This document shows, one piece after another, positions 13,327 through 21,175 of a stretch of DNA of 64,000 bases; the first letter of the stretch is position 1, and the number at the start of each line of letters is the position of its first letter. This DNA comes from Pseudomonas sp. MWU13-2105 (GTDB taxonomy: Bacteria; Pseudomonadota; Gammaproteobacteria; Pseudomonadales; Pseudomonadaceae): NCBI RefSeq assembly GCF_023242315.1, contig NZ_JALLIY010000004.1, forward strand, positions 327,367 to 391,366, in the 5' to 3' direction. Under the pieces are notes generated by a model. It ran no database searches, had not been told where the DNA came from, and saw nothing but the letters and a program-made list of their open reading frames with translations. Both the position numbers and the translations under genes were made by a program.

Positions 13327-15852
13327 ATGACGCAAGTCACGGTGAAACAACTGGCCGATGAGGTCAAAACACCGGTAGAGCGCCTGTTGCAGCAGATGCG
13401 TGAGGCAGGTCTGCCGCACACCGCCGCCGAGGAACATGTGACCGACAGTGAGAAGCAGTCGCTGCTGACTCACCTGAAAAGCAGCCACAAGGCGAAAGTG
13501 GAAGAGCCGCGCAAGATTACCTTGCAGCGCAAGACCACCAGCACCCTGCGTGTTGCCGGTAGCAAAAGCATCAGCGTTGAAGTACGCAAGAAGAAAGTCT
13601 TCGTACAACGCAGCCCGGAAGAAATCGAAGCCGAGCGCAAGCGTGAGCTGGAAGAACGTCGTGCCGTAGAGAATGCGGCCCGTCAAAAGGCTGAAGAAGA
13701 AGCCAAGCGTCGCGCCGAAGAAGAAGCGCGCCGCCAGCCTGCTGCTGCTCCGGGGAACGCTGCGGTGGTCGAGGCTATTGCCCAGGCCCCTGTGGTCGCT
13801 GCCGAGCCTGTCCGTGAAGCCGCGGTGGCCGCTCCTGCACCGGCTGTCGAGCGCAAGCGCGAAGAGCCGCGTCGTCCGGACAAACCTCGTGCCGACGATA
13901 GCAATCGTCGGAGCGGCGGTGGCGATGGCGAGCGCAAGAACGCTCCGCATCGTGCTTCGGTCAAGGAAAAGGCTCCGGCGCCACGTGTGGCACCGCGCAC
14001 TACCGACGAAGAAAGCGACGGTTTCCGTCGTGGCGGTCGCGGCAAGGCCAAGCTGAAGAAACGCAACGCCCACGGTTTCCAGAGCCCTACCGGCCCTATC
14101 GTGCGTGAAGTGAAGATCGGCGAGACCATCACTGTCGGCGATCTCGCCCAGCAGATGTCGGTCAAGGCTGCTGAAATCATCAAGTTCATGTTCAAGCTGG
14201 GTACCCCGGCCACCATCAACCAGGTACTGGACCAGGAAACTGCCCAGCTGGTTGCTGAAGAGCTGGGCCACAAAGTGACCCTGGTCAGCGACACCGCCCT
14301 GGAAGATTCCCTGGCCGAGTCCCTGAAGTTCGAAGGTGAAGCGTTCTCCCGTGCTCCGGTCGTGACCGTCATGGGCCACGTCGACCACGGTAAGACCTCG
14401 CTGCTCGACTACATCCGTCGTGCCAAGGTAGCTGCCGGCGAAGCCGGTGGTATCACCCAGCACATCGGTGCGTACCACGTGGAAACCGATCGCGGCATGG
14501 TCACCTTCCTCGACACCCCGGGTCACGCCGCGTTTACCGCGATGCGTGCCCGTGGTGCCAAGGCGACCGACATCGTGATCCTGGTGGTTGCGGCGGACGA
14601 CGGCGTGATGCCGCAGACCATTGAAGCGGTCCAGCACGCCAAGGCTGCCGGTGTTCCGCTGGTGGTCGCGGTGAACAAGATCGACAAGCCGGGCGCCGAT
14701 CTCGATCGCATCCGTAGCGAACTGTCGGTTCACGGCGTGACCTCGGAAGAGTGGGGCGGCGATACGCCGTTCGTCTCGGTTTCGGCGAAAGTCGGTACCG
14801 GTGTGGACGAGTTGCTCGAAGCGGTCCTGCTGCAAGCCGAAGTCCTGGAGCTGAAAGCGACTCCATCGGCTCCTGGCCGTGGCGTCGTGGTTGAATCGCG
14901 CCTCGACAAAGGTCGTGGCCCGGTGGCGACCGTTCTGGTCCAGGACGGTACCCTGCGCCAAGGCGACATGGTCCTGGTCGGTTCGAACTATGGCCGTGTA
15001 CGGGCCATGCTCGACGAGAACGGCAAGTCGATCAAGGAAGCCGGTCCTTCCATCCCTGTCGAGATCCTCGGCCTGGACGGTACCCCGGACGCTGGCGACG
15101 AGATGAGCGTGGTTGCCGACGAGAAGAAAGCCCGTGAAGTGGCTTTGTTCCGTCAAGGCAAGTTCCGCGAAGTCAAACTGGCTCGCGCCCATGCTGGCAA
15201 GCTGGAAAACATCTTCGAGAACATGGGCCAGGAAGAGAAGAAGACGCTTAACATCGTCCTCAAATCCGACGTCCGCGGTTCGCTGGAAGCGTTGAACGGT
15301 GCCTTGAACGGCCTGGGTAACGACGAAGTGCAAGTACGTGTGGTCGGTGGCGGTGTCGGTGGTATCACCGAATCCGACGCCAACCTGGCACTGGCCTCCA
15401 ACGCTGTACTGTTCGGCTTCAACGTGCGTGCCGATGCTGGCGCCCGGAAGATCGTCGAGCAGGAAGGCCTGGATATGCGTTACTACAACGTGATCTACGA
15501 CATCATCGAAGACGTCAAGAAAGCCCTCACCGGTATGCTCGGCAGCGATGTTCGCGAGAACATCCTGGGTATCGCTGAAGTGCGTGACGTGTTCCGCTCG
15601 CCGAAGTTTGGCGCGATCGCCGGTTGCATGGTGATCGAGGGTGTTGTTCACCGTAACCGTCCAATCCGTGTACTGCGTGAAGACATCGTTATCTTCGAAG
15701 GCGAGCTGGAATCCCTGCGCCGCTTCAAGGATGACGCTTCCGAAGTGCGTGCCGGCATGGAATGCGGTATCGGCGTGAAGAGCTACAACGACGTCAAGGT
15801 CGGCGACAAGATCGAAGTCTTCGAGAAGGTTCAGGTTGCTCGCAGCCTCTGA
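13327..15852 (+). CDS. infB: Translation initiation factor IF-2
   Basis: GTPase that places initiator tRNA-fMet on the 30S subunit. 841 residues: N-terminal IF2-N domain (1-~55), a highly charged Glu/Arg/Ala region (~100-230), then the GTPase core with G1 GHVDHGKT at 350-357, G3 DTPGH and G4 NKID at 450-453, followed by the C1/C2 domains. Its neighbours supply its own tRNA-fMet, NusA and RbfA. Confidence 0.98.
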   Translation: MTQVTVKQLADEVKTPVERLLQQMREAGLPHTAAEEHVTDSEKQSLLTHLKSSHKAKVEEPRKITLQRKTTSTLRVAGSKSISVEVRKKKVFVQRSPEEIEAERKRELEERRAVENAARQKAEEEAKRRAEEEARRQPAAAPGNAAVVEAIAQAPVVAAEPVREAAVAAPAPAVERKREEPRRPDKPRADDSNRRSGGGDGERKNAPHRASVKEKAPAPRVAPRTTDEESDGFRRGGRGKAKLKKRNAHGFQSPTGPIVREVKIGETITVGDLAQQMSVKAAEIIKFMFKLGTPATINQVLDQETAQLVAEELGHKVTLVSDTALEDSLAESLKFEGEAFSRAPVVTVMGHVDHGKTSLLDYIRRAKVAAGEAGGITQHIGAYHVETDRGMVTFLDTPGHAAFTAMRARGAKATDIVILVVAADDGVMPQTIEAVQHAKAAGVPLVVAVNKIDKPGADLDRIRSELSVHGVTSEEWGGDTPFVSVSAKVGTGVDELLEAVLLQAEVLELKATPSAPGRGVVVESRLDKGRGPVATVLVQDGTLRQGDMVLVGSNYGRVRAMLDENGKSIKEAGPSIPVEILGLDGTPDAGDEMSVVADEKKAREVALFRQGKFREVKLARAHAGKLENIFENMGQEEKKTLNIVLKSDVRGSLEALNGALNGLGNDEVQVRVVGGGVGGITESDANLALASNAVLFGFNVRADAGARKIVEQEGLDMRYYNVIYDIIEDVKKALTGMLGSDVRENILGIAEVRDVFRSPKFGAIAGCMVIEGVVHRNRPIRVLREDIVIFEGELESLRRFKDDASEVRAGMECGIGVKSYNDVKVGDKIEVFEKVQVARSL

Positions 15853-15923
15853 CTCGCACACTTCAAGGGCCACGCCGAGTCGCCGCATGCCAATGCGCGG
15901 CACGGTGTCAGGACTCTAAACGC

Positions 15924-15957
15924 AACGCCCGGTCCGGCTTCTGCCAGGCCGGGCGTT
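15924..15957 (+). other. Intercistronic hairpin between infB and rbfA
   Basis: AACGCCCGG (15924-15932) pairs perfectly with CCGGGCGTT (15949-15957). Followed only by TTGC, so a weak terminator or an RNA-processing/stability structure. It sits in the 159-base infB-rbfA gap. Confidence 0.55.
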
Positions 15958-16011
15958 TGCCGCTTTCAGACCTTGCGGGTTTCACCGCGGGGCAGCTACA
16001 GGTAACAAGAC

Positions 16012-16428
16012 ATGGCAAAAGAATACAGCCGTACCCAACGTATCGGCGACCAGATGCAGCGTGAGCTCGCGCAGCTGATCCGTCGTGAAGTCAAAGACCC
16101 GCGCGTCGGCCTGGTGACCATTACCGCCGTCGACGTCAGCCGTGACGTCGGCCACGCGAAGATCTTCATCACCGTGATGGGCCAGGACAATCCGGAAGAT
16201 ATCGCCCAGAGCATCAAGGTGCTCAACGCGGCGGCGGGCTTCCTGCGTATGCAACTGGCCCGTGAGATGAAGCTGCGCAGCGTGCCGCAGTTGCACTTCC
16301 ACTATGACGAGAGCGTCGTGCGTGGCGCGCACCTGTCGGCCTTGATCGAACGTGCCGTGGCCGAAGACAGCCAGCATGTCGGCGACGCCGCTGCGCAAGG
16401 CCGCACTCCAGAAGACGCCGGGGAGTAA
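16012..16428 (+). CDS. rbfA: 30S ribosome-binding factor RbfA
   Basis: Late 16S rRNA maturation and cold-adaptation factor. 138 residues: the KH-like core runs from [17 protein letters not shown] through [18 protein letters not shown] to [11 protein letters not shown], with an extended C-terminal tail. Stops 3 bases before truB. Confidence 0.97.
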   Translation: MAKEYSRTQRIGDQMQRELAQLIRREVKDPRVGLVTITAVDVSRDVGHAKIFITVMGQDNPEDIAQSIKVLNAAAGFLRMQLAREMKLRSVPQLHFHYDESVVRGAHLSALIERAVAEDSQHVGDAAAQGRTPEDAGE

Positions 16429-16431
16429 CCG

Positions 16432-17349
16432 GTGGCTCAGGTCAAGCGTATCCGTCGTAACGTCAGTGGCATCATTCTGTTGGACAAGCCGTTGGGGTTC
16501 ACCTCCAACGCCGCCTTGCAGAAGGTCCGCTGGTTGCTCAACGCCGAGAAGGCCGGTCACACCGGCAGCCTCGATCCGTTGGCCACCGGCGTGCTGCCGC
16601 TGTGCTTTGGCGAGGCCACCAAGTTCTCGCAATACCTGCTCGATTCCGACAAGGGTTATGAAACCCTGGCGCAATTGGGCAAGACCACCACCACCGCGGA
16701 CGCCGAAGGCGAAGTTTTGCAGACGCGCCCGGTGACCGTTGGTCGTGCCGATATCGACGCGGTGTTACCGGAATTTCGCGGTCAAATCAGTCAGATACCG
16801 CCGATGTACTCGGCGCTCAAGCGTGACGGACAGCCGTTGTACAAGCTGGCCCGTGCCGGTGAAGTAGTGGAGCGCGAACCGCGTTCTGTTACTATTGCGC
16901 GCTTGGAATTGCTCGCCTGTGAAGGCGATACTGTCCGGCTGGCGGTGGATTGCAGCAAGGGCACCTATATTCGTACCCTGGTGGAGGATATCGGTGAGAA
17001 GCTCGGTTGTGGCGCGTACGTGGCGGAACTGCGACGGACCCAGGCCGGCCCCTTCACCCTGGCCCAGACCGTCACGCTGGAAGAGCTCGAGGCCGTGCAT
17101 GCCGAAGGCGGCAACGAGGCGGTCGACCGCTTCCTCATGCCTTCGGACAGCGGTCTGCTAGACTGGCCGCTGCTGCACTTCTCGGAGCACAGTGCGTTCT
17201 ATTGGCTCAACGGCCAACCGGTACGTGCCCCGGACGCGCCGAAGTTCGGCATGGTGCGGGTACAAGATCACAACGGTCGCTTTATCGGTATCGGTGAAGT
17301 GAGCGAAGACGGGCGCATCGCGCCGCGTCGACTGATTCGGTCAGAATGA
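16432..17349 (+). CDS. truB: tRNA pseudouridine(55) synthase
   Basis: Isomerises U55 in the tRNA T-loop. The GTG at 16432 follows GGGAGTAACC and gives 305 residues. Catalytic Asp is D48 in [12 protein letters not shown]; other family motifs are [25 protein letters not shown] and [14 protein letters not shown]. The C-terminal PUA-like domain lies beyond ~245. Confidence 0.97.
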   Translation: MAQVKRIRRNVSGIILLDKPLGFTSNAALQKVRWLLNAEKAGHTGSLDPLATGVLPLCFGEATKFSQYLLDSDKGYETLAQLGKTTTTADAEGEVLQTRPVTVGRADIDAVLPEFRGQISQIPPMYSALKRDGQPLYKLARAGEVVEREPRSVTIARLELLACEGDTVRLAVDCSKGTYIRTLVEDIGEKLGCGAYVAELRRTQAGPFTLAQTVTLEELEAVHAEGGNEAVDRFLMPSDSGLLDWPLLHFSEHSAFYWLNGQPVRAPDAPKFGMVRVQDHNGRFIGIGEVSEDGRIAPRRLIRSE

Positions 17350-17356
17350 CCGGAAA

Positions 17357-17380
17357 CCAGCCTGCTTGATCGCAGGCTGG
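17357..17380 (+). other. Hairpin between truB and rpsO
   Basis: CCAGCCTGC (17357-17365) pairs with GCAGGCTGG (17372-17380) around TTGATC, 7 bases after truB. No U-run. Probably an RNA-processing or partial-termination structure. Confidence 0.55.
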
Positions 17381-17425
17381 AGAGGGTGGCTGTCAACAGG
17401 CACGGTCACTGCTCATTTATAGATA

Positions 17426-17472
17426 CAGGGATTTGTCCCTGGCCTGTTGAAACTGTTTCTTGAAACAGTTTC
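17426..17472 (+). promoter_or_regulatory. Two hairpins in the rpsO 5' leader
   Basis: Hairpin 1: CAGGGA (17426-17431)/TCCCTG (17436-17441). Hairpin 2: GAAACTGTTTC (17449-17459)/GAAACAGTTTC (17462-17472), which is also two tandem copies of a GAAAC-N-GTTTC palindrome. They end 7 bases before the AAGGA Shine-Dalgarno (17480-17484) of rpsO. The position fits an S15 autoregulatory operator, but the sequence does not prove it. Confidence 0.5.
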
Positions 17473-17491
17473 TTGATAGAAGGATTGCCTC

Positions 17492-17761
17492 ATGGCTCTC
17501 AGCGTTGAAGAAAAAGCTCAAATCGTTACCGACTACCAGCAAGCCGTTGGTGATACTGGTTCGCCAGAAGTGCAAGTTGCACTGCTGACCGCCAACATCA
17601 ACAAACTGCAAGGTCACTTCAAGGCCAACGGTAAAGATCACCACTCCCGTCGTGGTCTGATCCGCATGGTTAACCAGCGTCGTAAGCTGCTGGACTACCT
17701 GAAAGGCAAGGACGTGAGCCGTTACAGCGCTCTGATCGGTCGCCTGGGTCTGCGTCGCTAA
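17492..17761 (+). CDS. rpsO: 30S ribosomal protein S15
   Basis: Primary 16S rRNA binder of the 30S platform. 89 residues with the signature region [16 protein letters not shown]...DHHSRRGL and the C-terminal LIGRLGLRR. It has a strong AAGGA ribosome-binding site and a structured leader. pnp follows after 211 bases, the conserved rpsO-pnp pair; the gap has an imperfect hairpin (17797-17821) that could be an RNase III site. Confidence 0.98.
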   Translation: MALSVEEKAQIVTDYQQAVGDTGSPEVQVALLTANINKLQGHFKANGKDHHSRRGLIRMVNQRRKLLDYLKGKDVSRYSALIGRLGLRR

Positions 17762-17972
17762 TCAGCGATTGCGCTATGAGGTTGGTTGTTTGCTGTGCGT
17801 CAGCGGGTTTTCCGCCGGCGCATGGCAAGCTCCCAGCCTCTAGTTTTATCTGAGTACCTGTTTTACCCAAAGACAGCACCTGGACAATCACAGTCGGGCC
17901 GATTCCCGGCGTTGCCCAAGAATTTCGCAAGAAGACAAGTTCCCCAAGAGCCACAAAAGAAGGTAGGACACC

Positions 17973-20078
17973 GTGAACCCGGTTATCAAAAAATTCCAGT
18001 TCGGTCAGTCGACCGTTACCCTCGAGACAGGCCGTATCGCCCGTCAGGCCTCCGGCGCAGTATTGGTCACCGTTGACGACGACGTCAGCGTATTGGTGAC
18101 CGTGGTCGGTGCCAAGCAAGCGGATCCAGGCAAAGGCTTCTTCCCGCTGTCCGTGCACTACCAGGAAAAGACCTACGCTGCCGGCAAGATCCCTGGCGGC
18201 TTCTTCAAGCGTGAAGGCCGTCCTTCCGAAAAAGAAACCCTGACTTCGCGCCTGATCGACCGTCCGATCCGCCCGCTGTTCCCTGAAGGTTTCATGAACG
18301 AAGTGCAGGTTGTCTGCACCGTCGTCTCCACCAGCAAGAAGACCGATCCGGACATCGCCGCGATGATCGGCACCTCGGCGGCCCTGGCCATCTCCGGTAT
18401 TCCGTTTGACGGCCCGATCGGCGCCGCGCGCGTGGCTTTCCACGAAAGCACCGGCTACCTGCTGAACCCGACTTACGAGCAGCAGAAAGCCTCGAGCCTG
18501 GACATGGTCGTTGCCGGCACCTCGGAAGCGGTACTGATGGTTGAATCGGAAGCCAAGGAGCTGACCGAAGACCAGATGCTGGGCGCGGTACTGTTCGCCC
18601 ACGACGAATTCCAGGTGGTTATCCAGGCCGTGAAAGAGCTGGCCGCCGAAGCTGCCAAGCCAACCTGGTCCTGGACCGCCGCGCCTGAAGCCACCGCGCT
18701 GCTGGGCGCGATCCGTGCCGAGTTCGGCGACGCGATCTCCCAGGCTTACACCATCACCGTCAAGGCCGATCGTTACGCGCGCCTGGGCGAGCTGAAAGAC
18801 CAGGTGGTTGCCAAGCTGTCCGGTGAAGAAGGCCAGCCTTCCGCCAGCGAAGTGAAAGCTGCCTTCGGCGAAATCGAATACCGCACCGTTCGCGAAAACA
18901 TCGTCAACGGCAAGCCACGTATCGACGGCCGCGACACCAAGACCGTACGTCCGCTGAACATCGAAGTCGGTGTTCTGCCGAAGACCCACGGTTCGGCCCT
19001 GTTCACCCGTGGCGAAACCCAGGCCCTGGTTGTGGCAACCCTGGGTACCGCGCGTGACGCCCAGTTGCTGGACACCCTGGAAGGCGAGAAAAAAGACCCC
19101 TTCATGCTGCACTACAACTTCCCGCCGTTCTCGGTGGGTGAGTGTGGTCGCATGGGCGGTGCCGGTCGTCGTGAAATCGGTCACGGTCGTCTGGCCCGTC
19201 GTTCGGTCCAGGCCATGCTGCCGGATGCCGCCGAATTCCCGTACACCATCCGTGTGGTCTCGGAAATCACCGAATCCAACGGTTCGAGCTCCATGGCTTC
19301 GGTCTGCGGTGCTTCCCTGGCCCTGATGGACGCCGGTGTGCCGATGAAGGCTCCGGTTGCCGGTATCGCCATGGGTCTGGTTAAAGAAGGCGAGAAATTC
19401 GCCATCCTGACCGACATCCTGGGTGACGAAGACCACCTCGGCGACATGGACTTCAAGGTAGCCGGTACCGCCAAGGGTGTGACCGCGCTGCAGATGGACA
19501 TCAAGATCAAGGGCATCACCGAAGAGATCATGGAGATCGCCCTGGGCCAGGCCCTGGAAGCGCGCCTGAACATCCTCGGCCAGATGAACCAGATCATTGG
19601 CCAGTCGCGTACCGAACTGTCGGAAAACGCTCCGACCATGATCGCGATGAAGATCGACACCGACAAAATCCGTGATGTCATCGGTAAAGGCGGCGCGACC
19701 ATTCGGGCGATCTGTGAAGAGACCAAGGCTTCGATCGACATCGAAGACGACGGCTCGATCAAGATCTTCGGCGAAACCAAGGAAGCGGCTGAAGCGGCTC
19801 GTCAGCGCGTCCTGGGCATCACCGCAGAAGCTGAAATCGGCAAGATCTACGTCGGTAAGGTTGAGCGCATCGTCGACTTCGGCGCATTCGTCAACATCCT
19901 GCCGGGCAAGGACGGTCTGGTGCACATCTCGATGCTGAGCGACGCTCGCGTAGAGAAAGTCACCGACATCCTGAAAGAAGGCCAGGAAGTGGAAGTGCTG
20001 GTACTGGACGTGGACAACCGCGGCCGTATCAAGCTGTCCATTAAGGACGTCGCCGCAGCCAAGGCGTCGGGCGCCTAA
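17973..20078 (+). CDS. pnp: Polyribonucleotide nucleotidyltransferase (PNPase)
   Basis: Phosphorolytic 3'-5' exoribonuclease and degradosome component. The GTG at 17973 after AAGGTAGGA gives 701 residues ([20 protein letters not shown]). Two RNase PH domains (~5-230 and ~310-540, the second with [17 protein letters not shown]), a KH domain from ~553 ([19 protein letters not shown]) and an S1 domain from ~622 ([20 protein letters not shown]). Confidence 0.98.
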   Translation: MNPVIKKFQFGQSTVTLETGRIARQASGAVLVTVDDDVSVLVTVVGAKQADPGKGFFPLSVHYQEKTYAAGKIPGGFFKREGRPSEKETLTSRLIDRPIRPLFPEGFMNEVQVVCTVVSTSKKTDPDIAAMIGTSAALAISGIPFDGPIGAARVAFHESTGYLLNPTYEQQKASSLDMVVAGTSEAVLMVESEAKELTEDQMLGAVLFAHDEFQVVIQAVKELAAEAAKPTWSWTAAPEATALLGAIRAEFGDAISQAYTITVKADRYARLGELKDQVVAKLSGEEGQPSASEVKAAFGEIEYRTVRENIVNGKPRIDGRDTKTVRPLNIEVGVLPKTHGSALFTRGETQALVVATLGTARDAQLLDTLEGEKKDPFMLHYNFPPFSVGECGRMGGAGRREIGHGRLARRSVQAMLPDAAEFPYTIRVVSEITESNGSSSMASVCGASLALMDAGVPMKAPVAGIAMGLVKEGEKFAILTDILGDEDHLGDMDFKVAGTAKGVTALQMDIKIKGITEEIMEIALGQALEARLNILGQMNQIIGQSRTELSENAPTMIAMKIDTDKIRDVIGKGGATIRAICEETKASIDIEDDGSIKIFGETKEAAEAARQRVLGITAEAEIGKIYVGKVERIVDFGAFVNILPGKDGLVHISMLSDARVEKVTDILKEGQEVEVLVLDVDNRGRIKLSIKDVAAAKASGA

Positions 20079-20103
20079 TCGCGCTTCGACTGCATGCTGA
20101 GAA

Positions 20104-20129
20104 AAGGCACCCTCCGGGGTGCTTTTTTT
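20104..20129 (+). terminator. Intrinsic terminator of pnp
   Basis: GCACCC (20107-20112), loop TCCG, GGGTGC (20117-20122), flanked by A and T runs (T 20123-20129). Ends the rimP-pnp cluster. Confidence 0.9.
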
Positions 20130-20186
20130 ATGTGCGCAGGAAAAGCCGGCCGTTGTCGTGGCTTGTGCATCGCGCAAACCCGCAAC

Positions 20187-20216
20187 TTGCATGCAGTTTG
20201 GCGGCCGGTCATGCAA
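20187..20216 (+). promoter_or_regulatory. Inverted repeat, possible enhancer for the sigma-54 promoter
   Basis: TTGCATG (20187-20193) and CATGCAA (20210-20216) are perfect inverted arms 16 bases apart, about 100-130 bases upstream of the predicted start of transcription. The position suits an enhancer-binding protein; I do not recognise which one. Confidence 0.35.
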
Positions 20217-20247
20217 TCTGCACGATTCCGATTTTTAGGTATTTGTT

Positions 20248-20260
20248 TAAGCTATTGATT
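20248..20260 (+). promoter_or_regulatory. Candidate IHF site
   Basis: TAAGCTATTGATT matches the reverse complement of the IHF consensus WATCAANNNNTTR at every defined position. It lies in an AT-rich stretch between the inverted repeat and the -24/-12 promoter, where IHF would bend DNA. Confidence 0.55.
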
Positions 20261-20287
20261 TAAATGGTTTTATTCTGTTTTCTGGGG

Positions 20288-20305
20288 TTGGCACAGCGCC
20301 TGCAA
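20288..20305 (+). promoter_or_regulatory. Candidate sigma-54 (RpoN) promoter of the BON-domain gene
   Basis: TTGGCACAGCGCCTGCAA carries GG at 20290-20291 and GC at 20302-20303 with the required 10 bases between them; versus TGGCACG-N4-TTGCA only two positions differ. Transcription would begin near 20315, giving a ~57-base leader to the ATG at 20372. Confidence 0.7.
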
Positions 20306-20371
20306 CCTTACAGATAACCCTGCCGCCAGGACTACGGCGCAGACTTTTCCAGAAGAACAGGAGTTACTTGT

Positions 20372-20725
20372 ATGAAGAAGTTCGCTATCGCCGCCGCCAC
20401 TGCCACCGTCCTGACCCTGACCTTGGCCAACGCTGCATTTGCTGCCCAACCGACTTCTCAAGCTCCGATGGTTGTCGCGGCCGGTGAAGTCACCAAGGCC
20501 AAGGAAGAGACTTCCGACACCTGGATCACCACCAAGGTCAAGGCTGACCTGGTCACTGAAAAAGGCATCCCGGGTACCGACATCAAGGTAGAAACCAACA
20601 AAGGTGTGGTTTCCCTGTCGTCGATGACGCCGGTGACCTCCCAGCAGAAAGACCTGGCAGTCCAGATCACCAAGAGCATCAAAGGGGTCAAGGACGTTTC
20701 GGCCGCTGGCCTGAAAACCGAGTGA
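20372..20725 (+). CDS. BON-domain exported protein (OsmY-like)
   Basis: 117 residues. A signal peptide (MKKFAIAAATATVLTLTLANAAFA) is probably cut after residue 24. The mature protein carries one BON domain (~45-117): TWITTKVKADLVTEKGIPG, then VSLSSMTPVTSQQKDLAVQI and KSIKGVKDVSAAGL. Single-BON proteins of this size are periplasmic and often induced by osmotic or envelope stress. The RBS is ACAGGAG. It is monocistronic, with a candidate sigma-54 promoter before it and a strong terminator after it. The exact role is unknown. Confidence 0.85.
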   Translation: MKKFAIAAATATVLTLTLANAAFAAQPTSQAPMVVAAGEVTKAKEETSDTWITTKVKADLVTEKGIPGTDIKVETNKGVVSLSSMTPVTSQQKDLAVQITKSIKGVKDVSAAGLKTE

Positions 20726-20831
20726 TGCTGATGGATTTCGTCTGAACCCGCTTCAGGGTGAAGCAAGTGGTGTTGCCGTACACCTGCTGAACCTTGAGGT
20801 TCAAGCGATGGGTCACAGGGAGTGACCAGCC

Positions 20832-20866
20832 ACAGGCCCCGACGTTATGCGTCGGGGCCTGTTTAT
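20832..20866 (+). terminator. Strong terminator after the BON-domain gene
   Basis: ACAGGCCCCGAC (20832-20843) pairs with GTCGGGGCCTGT (20851-20862) around GTTATGC, followed by TTTATT. It separates the + strand gene from the convergent minus-strand pair ending at 20876. Confidence 0.85.
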
Positions 20867-20875
20867 TGTGGGGGG

Positions 20876-21175
20876 TCAGTTGCCGCGCTTGCTGTCGATA
20901 CTCTCCAGGCGCCCGCCGACGAAGCGCAGGTACTGGACCATGCCGCCGCTCTGCGGATAGACCCACTCTTCGATCTGCACCTCGGTGCGTCGGTCGAAGC
21001 TGCGTTGATAGCCCACCAGGTCCTGGGAGCGCGGCTCGCCGCATTTGCCGAGCACCTCCGACTTGCGGTCGCCCACGCTGATCAACTGGCTGCCGCAACG
21101 CAAGGTGTCGGCCTGGGCCTGGCCGGCGAGCAACGCCAGGGCCAGGCCGAACATCAGCGGCTTGAACATGCTCAT
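20876..21175 (-). CDS. DUF2845 small periplasmic protein
   Basis: 99 residues. Signal peptide with cleavage predicted after A22 (GQAQA|DTLRCGS). The mature part DTLRCGSQLISVGDRKSEVLGKCGEP has two cysteines (C27, C46) that could form a disulfide, then EEWVYPQSGGMVQYLRFVGG, typical of DUF2845. Its ATG overlaps the stop of the upstream DUF748 gene (ATGA, 21172-21175), implying translational coupling. Function unknown. Confidence 0.8.
   Translation of the reverse strand: MSMFKPLMFGLALALLAGQAQADTLRCGSQLISVGDRKSEVLGKCGEPRSQDLVGYQRSFDRRTEVQIEEWVYPQSGGMVQYLRFVGGRLESIDSKRGN

Noticed and set aside
13300..15903. 867-codon antisense frame over infB
   Set aside because: Shadow of infB, no RBS, no recognisable domain.
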